In this document: one piece after another, positions 42,601-55,057 of the stretch | Numbering within the stretch: position 1 is the stretch's first letter | How the letters are laid out: each line of letters opens with the position of its first letter | From: Hydractinia symbiolongicarpus | Lineage: Eukaryota > Cnidaria > Hydrozoa > Anthoathecata > Hydractiniidae | Assembly (NCBI RefSeq): GCF_029227915.1 | Contig: NC_079875.1 | Location: forward strand, 22,623,001 to 22,687,000 | Direction: 5' to 3' | DNA length: 64,000 bases | Made by a program: the position numbers and the translations under genes | Notes under the pieces: generated by a model | Databases searched by the model: none | The model's input: only the letters and a program-made list of their open reading frames with translations | Told to the model about the DNA's origin: nothing

Positions 42601-45600
42601 ATGGATTCAGATACAGATGACTTTATGTATGATGAAGATGAGCTCTCAGACCCAGAAGACGATCAAAACGATGATTTTGATATTTCGTGCGATGTCGAAG
42701 CAGCTGGAAGAGGGGAGTCGTCGTCTAAACGGTTTATGAAAGACGAGGATGACTTTTCATTTGTTTGTCTTACTCCAGAGTCTATTGTTACAACTATGAG
42801 AAAGTGTATAGATGAAGTTAACTCTGTTTTTGAGGTAATAAAGCATATAGCTAGCTAGCTAGTTAGTTAAATGACTTGCCAATGTTTAACTACTGGCTAC
42901 AAAAAAATTAAAACGTAGCTATGTAGATTTCTTTTGGACCACAAGATCCAAAAGATCCTGGGTTGTAAACACAATCCTGAGTTAAACCACTTTACTCAAA
43001 CCTTATATATGAGTGGGAGCATTGTTAACCAGGTCAGTTAAGGACTACCTGACAAGTGTGCCAATAAGCTGTATACGCTGTTAAAAGTGCGGCCGTTTTC
43101 AGGCAAGTTTGACGTTTTGAAAAAAAATTTAAGTATTCTCATAAAAAACTCTGCATAGATCAAACAAAAACACTTAAAGTGCACCACAAATGATTCGAGA
43201 AACTATGAAAATAAAATAAAATTATTATGTGGTAGAGAAGTTCTTAAAACAAATGTTTTTGATGGTTTTTGATAAGATTTATTAAATTAAACTTTATCAA
43301 CTCCTTTCTCTTCATGGGCCTCCTAACTGTAGTCCACATGGTATATTACAAGGAATTTCCCTTCTGAAATGCTTCGGGCGAGTTCAGGAAAATGCGGGTG
43401 GTTTGGAGGACAATCGCCAATTTAATTCGAAAAGTTGCCCAAACTTGCCCTTATATATGCAGTATATATATATATATATGCAGTCACTTATCGGCACCTT
43501 CTTACTACCCATTTGTAAGCTGAATGTTTCGTTTATAGACATGACACTCCCCCATTTAAAATTTTAGGCATAAATGACATTTAAAGTTATGCAAAAAATT
43601 GCAAAGCTATTTAGCTTTGGTTATAAATATTGTTCATAGTTTTTGTTACAAAAAAAATTATAGTTTTCTTGCTATTTCAGAGGAAATACCGTAATTTTAA
43701 AATTACACATTTTCTTGTTATTTCATAATGAAATACCAGATTTAAAACTCAAATAAAATATGACTATTTGTGTGGGAAACAGGCTAGCCTTGTGATATAA
43801 ATTTTATTTCATTGAGGCAATAACACTATAATAATTAAGTGTAACAATGAGTTTTGGACGTTAACAATGCCAACATATTTTCTGACTCTACCAAAAGCTT
43901 GTGCGAAGGTAATAACTATTGTGTACATGAAGTGTGTCGGGTAAGTTTTCAAAAGAGTATGGCTGTTAAAGCTTCTAAACTTTCTTATTTTCCTTATTTG
44001 AGTTTTAAAAAAAACATTTTATTTACAAGGATTTGCGAGATATATGTTTAAAAAAAGTTCTTAACATTGCATTAACTGGTTCTAATTTATTGGCTAGAGG
44101 AGCATACATTTTAAAACTGATGACACAACTTTAAAAAATTTTGAAACAAACATTCACAATCTCCTTCTCTCTCTCTGGAATGAGGCGTTCTAAATCTGTT
44201 TAAACTCAGCATGTCCTGTTTGCAAACATGTTTTTAACTAGGCTAGAACAGAATTTTGCAGTTGTCTGAACAAGCTTTATAATGCTTGTCATATAGTTCC
44301 ACAAAAGTAGAACTGTACAAGAGACTTAACAATAGAGTCTTGATTATAAACTTTTCTCAACTGATTAAGGGCAAATTTTAGTTATTGCCTCCTGTATCGC
44401 TAAGGAGAGAGACCTTAAGGAGTATATCGCCCTGGAACTCTTTTGATGTTATTTATTTATTTTTACTTAATGTTGGTGGCCCAATATAGACAAACCTAGT
44501 GAAAGCATTTGATTTGATAACATACATTGCAGGATACTCAGTAAATTTTGGTAACATTTTTTGTAACTTCTCCAAATTTATACTAACACCCAGCAAGGAA
44601 GTTTACAGTCTGTCATTTAATATGGCTTTCCTTTGTCAAATTTATGCAAGAAACCTTCATCATATTTTTTGTTTGAATATTTAATAATTGCATCAATTGC
44701 AATTTCTTTTCTCATGTCAGCATTTTTTTGATGTCACTGTTAATAGCAGACAACATTGTGGAATGCTACTGTTGATTCCTGACACTGCAAAGTAGTAGTA
44801 GTATTTATTTGCTGGTATATAGATTGTACAGTATATAATATATAAATATATAAATGTATATAAAGTTGTATGTTAAAGAATTAAAATACAATCTATAGCA
44901 GTCAGGAGACCGACCACTAGCAAAAACTAATCTAACCTTTAGGTATAGTTTCAAAACTATTTTTGTTTATGTGCATTATGCAAAAAAAAAATAATAATTT
45001 TAATATTTGTGATTTTTTTTGGAGAAATGTACAGGTAAATAATTCAAGTCTAGAAGATCAATAGAATTGAAATGCTTTTGGATAGAGTTCAGTCTTCCTG
45101 TTCAAATTCGAAACTCACAATCTTTTAATGTATTTAAAATTAATCTTAAGAACTATTTTCTTGAACAATACATTTAAACTAGTACGGGTATATCAACTCC
45201 AGCTATTTGTCTGCTTTTTCTTCTTTCCACTCTTCTTCTTCTTCTTTTTTGAAGTTTGTACATTTTTTTTTTTTTTATTTATTTTAAATTTTTTTTTTTA
45301 ATTTTTTTTTTAATTTTTTTTTTAATTTTTTTTTTTTGCATGCAACCCAGAACTAGTTCAGAGATTTTACAAGGTCCTACTCGCATCTTTTAACTGGCCT
45401 CCGGGCTGTTTTGAGAGGTCCCCTGCCAGTTGTAACAGTTTATTAATACTTCCTTGTATTTATTCAGTTTAATTTTTGTAAACTTTCATTCGCAGAAAAG
45501 ATTATCTGTATCTGTATTGCTTGATAGTGAATAGAGTCCGTACTATATGTTTAAAGTCCTAATAGATGGTATAGAAAGAAGTTTGTAGGAGCATCCTCTA

Positions 45601-48600
45601 GTTACATGAGTATTTGGCAGATAAGTCAGATTGAAAGAATTTTTATGTAGGAGATAAGTTGTTAAGAGTTTTATACACTAAGAAAACGTTTAATGTGAAA
45701 ATTATATTAGCAAGGGGAGGTATATTTAGAGTATCAAAGAGTGGTTGAGAGTGGGCATAGTATTCAGAAAAAGTTATGAGGCGAACTGCAGATTTTTGTA
45801 GTTTAAAAATATGAGAGTTGAGTGCGTAGGGTTTTCTGAGATAAGTAAAGGTAATTGTGAGAGAATACCATTGGCTCCACAAAGTTTAGGAGCAAGAGTG
45901 TTATAATGATAGAACCAGCTTAAATTTTCATTCAAGTAAACCCCAAGGTATTTGACTGATGATGAGAGTGAGAGACGTTTACCACCTAGTTTCAACTTGA
46001 TGTCATAGTTAATTTTTTTTTTATTTCTGAAAAGGATAACTTCTGTTTTGGTCACGTTAAGAGCTATCTTATTAGCATTCAGCCATTGTAGTAAGAGTTT
46101 TAGATCAAGGTTGACTTTCTTTTTGATAATGCTGAGATCTTTATGAGAAAATAGGAGACAGGTGTCATCAGCAAATAGGAAAGTTTCCGAGTTAATTACT
46201 GCATCAGAGATGTCATTGATATAGAGTAAGAAAAGGAGGGGTCCTAGAACAGAACCTTGTGGTACGCCATTTGGAATATAGATTTGAGATTAGAACTGTG
46301 GCCATTGATAGACACATACTGGTTACGATTGAGAAGGTATGATTTAAACCATTGGTTAGGCAAATCCCACAATGATTTAATTTGGATAAAAAAATTTCAT
46401 GGTCGACAGTATCAAACGCCTTTTGCAGATCAATAAAGACCCCAAAGTGGGGTTAGTCTCTTTTTTAAAGATTTGTATCCTGATCCCAGACAACACTGTA
46501 CTTCTATTTACCTAAAAATAGTGAAGGTTAGAGGAATTTCTTACATTCTAGCCAACTAGGGACTTTGAAAAAAATTGGCCCCTGTAATAGGATTTTGTGT
46601 GTTTATTTAAAGGGAACCTGGAATTTGGAAATATATCCAACTTTTGAAACATGTTTGTACTGAGAATGTACAAATTGTGTTTTTGCATTCACTTTGTACC
46701 CGTCTATTTTACATTTCATGTTTTTTTGTAAACATGTTCAAGGTCAGATAGAATAATATAATATTTTCATACATATCCACTGCACACCAGTTCTCTTGTT
46801 TTAGGATGTTCCACATTTTAGGTGTGCTATTTTTTAATTGATATCACACCTCGATTATTCTTTAGCATACGTTCTATGTTTTCTATTCAAGATAAATTCT
46901 TATATTTTGGCAGTTCCGTATTATTTAAATGAAAACTGTAATGGTTAAAACATTTTGCACATTGTTTGTGTTTATTGCACATAATAAATGCACATGTAGC
47001 ATTATAATAGAGGATGGTTGTTTTGGTACTAAATGTTTCTTTTTTGCTTAATTGAACAATGGATCTTTTACTTCGTGCAAACATTTTTTGTAGGTAAAAA
47101 TATCTTTTGTTTCAAGTGTAAATTATTGCTTTCTAGATACCTTGTGCAACTGCCCGTATATTACTGACACACTTTAAATGGGATAAAGAAAAATTACTTG
47201 AAAGGTATTATATATATCTGTCATAATTTTCTTTTCTGTATTTGAGGGACCTATAATGTACTATTAATGACTGCTTTCTCTCTTTTGCATAGATACTATA
47301 GCAGTGACCAGGATACATTGTTTAAAGAAGCACATGTGATTAGTCCACACAAAAATCAACAGTCATCAGCAAGAGTACATTTTTTTGTTTTTTTTTTATA
47401 TCCTTGTTAGGCTATTACCTTATCAGAAAAAAAAGTTTATTATTGACAAAATTTTGACTCAGTGACTATAGTATGTTTTACAAGTCAAGCATTTTTAGTG
47501 ACAAACTATTTTTACTATTTTTTTTTTTTTTTTTTTTTTTGCCATTTAAGTCTTTTGTTCATTTTAGTTTTTCCGTTTTTATTGATCTAATAACCTAAAT
47601 GCCCTGAAAACGAAGATAAAAATATTAGATATTGTTATTTTCCATTCAAAGATTTAGTTTATAAAGTGACTAGATTTTGCACGACTAATATTTTTACTGA
47701 CTAAAAATTTTTTAGGGCAATATTCAAACAAGGCTAATTTTTTTTAGACATCACGCTCTGGTATTCGTATCCATCCGAAATTAGAATGTGAAATATGTTT
47801 ATGTCCAGTCCCAGCAAAGGTGAATAATGTTTGTATATAATGTTGCAATGTAAATAATAATAGATTGAGTATAAGTGCAAGACATGCTTTTGAAAAGATT
47901 GCTCTGGAATAACATGAACAAGGGAAAAGCTGGATATAAATGTGGTAACTTTCTAGTTTAATGATGGCTAGTTTTGTAAAGCTTCATCGTCTGTTTTGTT
48001 TTTAGATGCTGACGGGGCTTGAATGTGGACATGTGTTTTGTCAGTTTTGTTGGAACGAATATTTAATGATGAAAATTTTGTCAGAAAACACTGGTCAACA
48101 CATATTTTGTCCAGCAAGCAAATGTGACATATTAGTGGATGAAAATTTTGTTCTGTATGTTATAGTTTAAACCTGCTTTCTTGTTTTGTGTGTCCTTACA
48201 TAAAAGTTTCATCTTCTATTGGGTTGGCTCTTTATTATGTTTTTTTAATTTTAAAATAGATTTTAAATAAAACAACATTTTGAAGTTTTTGTTTTAATTC
48301 CAAACAAAGTATTTTTTACAAAAAGTGTCGACAATTATTTCTTATATTTTTTCTATATTAAAGTGCAATAGGTGTCACAAAAAAGTGAAAAGAGTATGTT
48401 GCATTTGTTATATTTTGTTTGCTCAAAGAATACCTATGAAATTGCACAGAGACAGGCGAAAAACTATTGTTATAGAGAGGTTATTTGTGTTCATTGCGTT
48501 CTTATTTAGAAAAGTTTTACAAGATGCAAATATACGCTCCCGTTATCATAAATTAATTGCAGATAGTTTTGTGCAAGTAAGTGGGTTAGTTTAATAAAAT

Positions 48601-51600
48601 GGGATCCTCTTTGTGGCCTTTTTGAATCATGTCAGCACTATGTGTTAATAAAAATTCTTGATTCACGTGGGCAGATATTTGCTGGTGTTAGTTCTTTGTT
48701 TTTGGAAATAACTTGAACATACAAAAGTTTTTCTCCCATGTTCTTTCTTAATGTTATTTGTATATGGGGGCATGTGAACGCAACACAAAGTATAATTTAA
48801 GGGGCATGAAACACAGTGACGTGAAGCAGGAAAGCAGTATTTCACGTCATCAATTTTTCTAGAATGAGAATCTGTGTTATTTTCTCTATGTTAAGCTTGT
48901 TAACACTTCTCCTTTAATTTATTTTTTTACTGATAATTCTTTAGAGCAATCGTCTCATGAGATGGTGTCCTGCACCAGATTGCAGTAACGCCATTAAGGC
49001 TATATATAATGATGCCAAACCAGTGACTTGTTTGTGTGGGTTTGTGTTTTGGTAAGTAAAATGCTTTTATTGTTTATTGTAATGTCTTTAGGCTTGATAC
49101 TCCAAATTTGTTTAAAAGCTTACCTCCCATTTCAAAAAAAGTTCATCTTATTCCGTTTATATTATGTTGAGAATTTGTAATTTAACATTTATTAAGTAAA
49201 ATTTGAAATAATAAAGCTAATATAAAGCCACATTTTCTTGTGTTTACAGCATGCTTCCTTCTCGAAAGCCGCCATTTTGTGATAAATTTTTTTTCGGATT
49301 AAACCCAGTTTGACGTCATCTCCCGGATGGCAAAAAAGGCCCCCTGAACATGTTGCCGTAAAACGATAACTCAGAGAAAAAGAAAAAGAGTAAATTGTTG
49401 CAACTAAGATTAATTTTGTTAATAATTATAATATGTGTTTTTGTGCTATGGCTTTTTGTAATAAGAATAATAGAAGTAGCGCTGGAAAGCATTCCTTTTC
49501 CAGTCTTGCAACAGGCAAGAAACAACGAGCTGCGTGTACTCATTAACAGAGTCGATACCCTTTCAAAGTCGAGTTTTAATCACTAGAATGTTTTGATCAA
49601 CATTGGCAAAAAAGGCTTTGGCAATTCTAAATCTCTGTCTACTTGTCTTTGCATTAGGCCATATAAAAATTCTGGTATAGGTGCTCGCTCTTCTTCGTTG
49701 CCTCTAAGACTTTTCTATTATATTGTGGTTTGTCCTGCGCGCGTTGTCGATTCTTCTTTCTTTTTTTTTCTTTTTTCCTTTCTTATATTAATCTATTTTA
49801 ATTTATTTTTCGTTTCGTTTCGTTTCATTCTCATATCAAAGAACGCTATAGGCCCTGGGATCGAGGTTGTTTGAATTGTCATTATAATAAGTCCAGGGTT
49901 GTGTTTTTGCACCCGTTCTTTCTATGTTTACTTCCGCATGGTCGTGATTATTAACGCTGCCAATAGCCTAGTCATAAAATGAAGTTTTCTGCAAATCTCC
50001 TAAATTAAGAACGCTTTCAGAGTCTAACTCTTCTAACCAACACAAACTCTTAGGGATCACAGCGCGGCATTTTTCGAAAGAGTAAAATAAAATGTCGTCT
50101 GCCATGGTTTGCTCTGATAGCCCTAAATAGCTTCTTTTTCACTTTAAAAAATACTTTCCTGCGCCACGACCCGTCTCCTGTGGGCATTGAAGTCTCTACA
50201 CAAGTCAGAAAGAGCCAATCTCGTTCTGAGAGCATCGGAATAGCAAAAAAGGCCACGGTTCACTACTAAGCTATTGCTTCAACTTCCATTCTCATCCTCA
50301 TAACAGCTTTCCCAGCTAGAGTCTGATTCACTGTCAGGTTTTGTAGACTTTTTACTGGCCGACACTTCAAAACTAAGAAAGCCTACAACTTTTTCACGGG
50401 AACTCAGTTTTAAAAAGGGAAGTAAAAAACAAGTGTTTACTTATCTTCAGTATATACCTGTTACAAAGTCATCTTTAGTTACCGTTACAAATGTTGAAAA
50501 AATAACAACCGCTTTGTCATATATAAAACCGCTTTGTATATATAAAAACATGGGCCAACGGCAGAGTCAGCGAAATTATCATCCGGGAGTTGACGTCACA
50601 AGCCCTCCCGCGAAGGAATTTATTTACAATCGGGACACAAGATGGCGACTGGCACGAAGCTTCTTCTTCAGCTAATATTTTACAACTTCAACAACGAATA
50701 TCTTGCGAACAAATCAAAATAAGTACAAAAGAAATATTTTTTCGTTATTAGTACAATATTTTGAGTTGATTTTCGAATACTTTTTTGAAAGTGGGAGGTA
50801 AGCTTTAAGTACGTTTATATAGAAGGTAGTACTTGAACCTTTTAAAGCTGTAAAAATTTAACACAGAATTTTATGAGCCTAAAAATTCTGGTAAGTATAT
50901 AAGTTTAACACTTTTCAAAAATTTTTTCGTTCTTTGTGTGCCATACCAACTTTTTATTAGAAAAGTCTATACTAAAATTGTGTTCGGGTTAGAGCAACCG
51001 CAATGTTTCCATTGCATGTTTCGTTTGCAAGTTGTCTAGCATCAAGTTGCTTATTTATTAAAAAGTCGTATCAGTTTTAATCTGTTTGATGCATAATGTT
51101 TGTTTCACTGTAATAACTCCTAATTTCTTAATGTTGTCGTTTGCGTTTGTTTTTGTAGTTTTGGATGTGTTCAGCCTTCACATGACCCCGTAAAATGTCA
51201 AGTAAGTAGTTTCTAACACAGCATGTGTTGATATGTTGTACAATAGCCTACCAGCTTACTTCCTCCTGCTTCTCCTCCCTACATCTTACCCACATTTTTA
51301 TTTCTTCAACAACACCTTCTCTTACGCCGATTCTGGTCTCTTTTGATATTCCTATAGCAGACTCAAACTTACTTTTTAGTGGTTAAAAAAATGGTTAAAG
51401 AAATGTGATGATGACAGCGAGACATCAAATTGGATATCAGCAAACACTAAGGTAACATATTTTTCACCTTCTCCAGTCAACAATCTTGAACAAAATATTT
51501 GTAAACAAAGGAGAAAGTCGAAGTCTCACAAGTAGCACATTTTAAACTTATTAATCTTAGTAGACATGGATCCTAGGGTGGTATTCGTGTTCAATATTCA

Positions 51601-54600
51601 TTTTCCCTGCCGTCAGCCAGACTCTGTTTTCTATATTTTGAAACGCTCACATCCCATGATGTCGTTTGTACCGTATTGCGTGCATAATAAAAAGCTAGAC
51701 TGGTGTGTTTTAAACAGTGCTGCTTGTGGCCTGTTGGCAGGTGATGGAGTTTAAGTCAAGTAACGCTGTATGTCATGTTTGAGAAAAAGCGAAAGAAATT
51801 TCGAACTGTCCATATATCTATAAGGGTGCGTGGAAGACTTTAATGATTATAAACCTGTTGTTTTATGAAGTAATATCTGGCATCACAATGGTGTTTGTCA
51901 TAAAAATTGATGTTAATGAAATCTTGTCGGTGTTATACCAATATGAAACAGGCTCGACAATTTTTAAATTACGCTTCGTGCATTTGGATTCTTGTACTTG
52001 TAGACTATTGTTTTCAATAACAAAATGTTTCCACACCCTCTATTTTAGGAATGTCCGAAATGTCACGTGACTATAGAGAAAAATGGCGGGTGTAATCACA
52101 TGGTCTGTAGGAACACTTCTTGTAAGGTATACAACTGCAACTTTTGCTTGCATGTTAAAAACAAAGAATTGTTAAACTTCTTTTATTTTTTTTATTTTTT
52201 ATCTAGGCTGATTTTTGTTGGGTTTGTTTGGGACCATGGCAATCACATGGCTCCAGTTGGTATGTAATTTGACGTCATGTTGTTTACCAAGTACAGTCGG
52301 TTCTCTCTAATTTCGAATCTCCGTAATTCGATACTGTCTCTAATTCAATCAAATTCAAAGTCAACGTCAAATTTCGCTAAGAAACTCTCATCAATGAATT
52401 CAATAAACTCTCTAATTCGTTCTAGATTTTAGGTCCATACGGAGAAATTCTTTTTCTGATTCAATTCTTGAGTGTAAAAAGGCTTTAACCACAGTCTCGA
52501 ACCATATTTCGAATTTAAAAGATATAAATAGGGCCGTTGATTTACGAAATGTGTTGAATAAAAACAGTCAAAATTGACAACTACTTCCAGAGATCTTAAA
52601 AGGTCCTTGAAAAAAGTCTTTAATATTAGTACTGCACTGTTCATATTAAAAATGTATGTATTATTCATTTTTGCGAGTTAACAAATATTTCCCTCTGTAA
52701 TTCGACTTTTTCTACTTTGCTGCCTAAAAATGTAAATTAGAGAGACATTTCCTAATTCGATTTTCTCTTTGATTCGATAAAAAATCATCTCCCTGAAAAA
52801 AATCGAATTAAGGAGAGTCGACTGTAAATACTTTGCAGACCCGAGTTATTTTTATGTGAGTGTTTGCGTTTTTTTATGTAGGTATAATTGTAACCGTTAC
52901 GACGAAAAAGACGCACAAGCCGCGCGTGACGCACAGGCTGTGTCGCGCGCTGCTTTGGAACGGTATTTATTTTACTGCAACCGTTATATGAATCATCTAC
53001 TGAGTGCAAAATTCGAACAGAAACTAAATAATCAAGTAAAAGAAAAGATGGAGAATTTACAACAAATGAATATGTCATGGATAGAAGTAAGATGGATTTT
53101 TTTTTCCTTCTGTAATGTTAATTGTAATCAAATATTCAAAAACGGATGAACTTTGATGAATTATTTGGAAGCTATCTGAAATTTTGAAATAGATTTTGAA
53201 AAACACCTGTCAAAAATAAAAGTTTTTCTGCATAGATTTTTAAAACCAAAATTGTCTTTATTAAATATCTCATCAAATCTCCTCAATTCTAGTTTCACAA
53301 AACTATATGGTTTTTTAACATTTTGTTTGAATATTAATGCATTGCTCACCAAGAGTGGTAGCTTTAATAAAGCTATTTTAAAATTTCAAATATTCTCAAT
53401 TTTTTTTTGTTGAAAATATGTCCTCGGATTTTCTCTTTTTTAATATAAGGATCCTGTTATTTTCTCAAAAATATTGTCATCAAAAACAACCGTATTTCCT
53501 TAACCGCGCGGGCGCCTATTGATTTTTTTCGAACTTTAGTGTGGGTGCAGTTATAAGAGGGGCGTTGTAAGTAAGGATGGGTTATAAATTTATTTTAAGA
53601 ATCACTACAAATTGTGAAAATACTCGTTTTATACTTTTATGTTGCGACTTTTACTTAAATAACTAAATACAATATTATTAAATACGGTATTATTTGATAA
53701 CATTTTCCAATAACCCCCCCGTTTAATGAATATCGCCCCAGGCGCTTATTAGAGAAGGCGCTTATAAATTTAATTTCAATAAGCGCTTAAAGAGAGGAAA
53801 GGGGCTAAAAAAGAGCAAATACGGTACGTTGTTTTCAAATAAACTGTATTGCCAAATCTTCTAGTTCTTATGCGTGCATTTGTTGTTGTGCAGGTACAAT
53901 TCCTGAAGAAGGCTGTTGATGTTCTATGCATGTGTCGGAATACGTTGAAGTACACATACGTGTTCGCCTTTTACTTGACCAAAAATAACCATTCTATTAT
54001 CTTCGAGGTGAGCGACTTAATTTCTTTTGTTGTACGTGACTTTATTTAAAAGAAGCTTAACGAGAAATTTGTCACACTTTGCTCTTCAACAAACTCGAAG
54101 ATAAATTTGTTATTAAAGATTCGACATTTTGCGATAATCGTAGGCGCAAAATCAGTCTAAAAAATCTATTGAACAATTAAGCCAAACTGAGACCATGGAA
54201 AAAATTTGTTAGCGGAAACAGCCCCCTGGAAGTGCCAAAAGTACCAATGATCTAATATTGCTTGTAAAATAAACACACATCATAGAAACCATTTTGATGT
54301 TTTGTTGTCTTAAAACCATTGTACAACCCCGTAATAGTATACTTCATTACATCAAAACTTCGCGGTATGAAAATTTTGCAATAAAGTAGCTTAGGAAAGT
54401 CCCATTTTGGCGGTTGTGTCCATTAAAATCTTTTTTTTAAATATATTTATAGGATAACCAAAGAGATTTGGAATTAGCTACCGAACAATTATCTGAATAC
54501 TTAGAACGTGATATAAATACAAGCGAACTAAAGGCGATTCAAGAGATCAAACAAAAGGTTCAGGATAAGTACAGGTGTGCGAAGGTTACAATTTTAACTT

Positions 54601-55057
54601 GGTTACAAATAGACTCGCCCTGAAAACCCTTAGCGTGCCCAGATACATATTTAGCTTCATTTTTTGTAATTTTTAATTTTTGTTTGGATTTTATATTTCC
54701 TTTGTTTTCAAAAAACCTTAATGGAAATCAGCTTTGCAAGAAGCTGTTACTTAAGAGGCCAGCATATGCACTGGCAATCATTTGGGTGTAGTTAATCCAC
54801 TTTAGCCTGAACTTCTAGTCACTTGAACTCTTTCAATTCTTAAATGGGCTTAAATGTTCAACATTCAATAACTCGAAGTATTTTCCAGTTTTTTGGAAAG
54901 ATGATTTGAACTGTTTTCTTGAACTATTAAGTTATCGAGATAGTAATTTCATCGGCTTTTTTTGTTTAGATATTGTGAGCAGAGACGAAATGTTCTTCTA
55001 GATCATGTGCACGAAGGGTACGAAAAAGATTTCTGGGAGTATCAGGAGTCTCTTTGA
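42601..55057 (+). CDS. ARIH1: ARIH1 (Ariadne-1) RBR E3 ubiquitin ligase
   Basis: ARIH1 pairs with UBE2L3-type E2 enzymes and neddylated cullin-RING ligases and transfers ubiquitin through a cysteine thioester. Fifteen exons in phase: 42601-42834, 47137-47204, 47293-47374, 47748-47819, 48006-48154, 48510-48576, 48945-49051, 51159-51201, 51380-51451, 52049-52126, 52207-52259, 52882-53086, 53894-54007, 54453-54574 and 54970-55057; 517 codons. An acidic N-terminus ([20 protein letters not shown]) is followed by the UBA-like region, RING1 ([20 protein letters not shown]), IBR ([29 protein letters not shown]) and RING2 ([20 protein letters not shown]), with predicted catalytic Cys313 in NGGC. The C-terminal Ariadne domain ends DFWEYQESL. 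Complete and near-identical to vertebrate ARIH1 in RING2. Introns 1, 7 and 11 carry mobile elements. Confidence 0.97.
42835..45039 (+). other. ARIH1 intron 1, 5' part
   Basis: AT-rich. Contains CTAG-rich and (TA)n microsatellites at about 42847-42870 and 43463-43480. No exon or element recognised. Confidence 0.4.
45040..45525 (+). mobile_element. 5'-truncated non-LTR retrotransposon tail (+)
   Basis: In ARIH1 intron 1. A short frame reads [20 protein letters not shown] then NYFLEQYI and a stop, the usual C-terminal end of CR1/L2/Jockey-like reverse transcriptase proteins. It is followed by a T-rich UTR (45261-45340) and an ATCTGTATCTGTATT tail near 45505-45520. Confidence 0.65.
45640..46447 (-). 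mobile_element. Non-LTR reverse transcriptase fragment (-)
   Basis: In ARIH1 intron 1, opposite in strand to the copy at 45040-45525. Read on the minus strand, broken frames give [20 protein letters not shown], then [20 protein letters not shown], then [13 protein letters not shown] (the FADD form of the YADD catalytic box), then [28 protein letters not shown] and the connection domain [12 protein letters not shown], ending [12 protein letters not shown]. Two or three frame changes and stops mark it as dead. It lacks the endonuclease. Confidence 0.9.
46448..47136 (+). other. ARIH1 intron 1, 3' part
   Basis: AT-rich intron sequence; the minus-strand frame at 46887-47084 has no recognisable feature. 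A 23-base T run lies further on, in intron 3 (about 47518-47540). Confidence 0.4.
49116..50804. mobile_element. TTAA-flanked element, family A (large copy)
   Basis: In ARIH1 intron 7. TTAA at 49112-49115 and 50805-50808 flank termini AAGCTTACCTCCCATTTC and GAAAGTGGGAGGTAAGCT (similar after a one-base indel, including the TTTTTGAA/TTTCAAAAA run). A second inner inverted pair is GACGTCATCTCCCGG (about 49313) and CCGGGAGTTGACGTCA (about 50582), with GCCGCCATTTTGTG against CACAAGATGGCGAC just outside it. Several short frames on both strands (for example a minus-strand acidic [14 protein letters not shown] stretch near 50300) may be transposase or accessory remnants; none is recognisable. Confidence 0.75.
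52294..52824. mobile_element. pogo/Tigger-like miniature element (TA-flanked)
   Basis: In ARIH1 intron 11. Flanking TA at 52292-52293 and 52825-52826; termini CAGTCGGTTCTCTCTAATTT and GAATTAAGGAGAGTCGACTG, each followed inward by TTCGA/AATTCG motifs. The CAGT..G start, the TA duplication and the internal AATTCGAT repeats are typical of pogo/Tigger (Tc1/mariner superfamily) MITEs. No coding. Confidence 0.85.
53505..53828. repeat. AATAAGCGC-type repeat in ARIH1 intron 12
   Basis: Contains CCGCGCGGGCGCCTATTGAT, GGCGCTTATTAGAGAAGGCG, AATAAGCGCTTAAAGAG and GAGCAAATACGGTA, bounded by a CCGTATTTCC near 53492. Resembles the AATAAGCGCCCCTGTC array in the UNC13 intron at 22128. Probably a dispersed inverted-repeat element. 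Confidence 0.6.

Noticed and set aside
49593-49874. 93-codon plus-strand ORF in ARIH1 intron 7
   Set aside because: Lies within the TTAA element; it ends in a Phe/Ser low-complexity tract with no recognisable domain.
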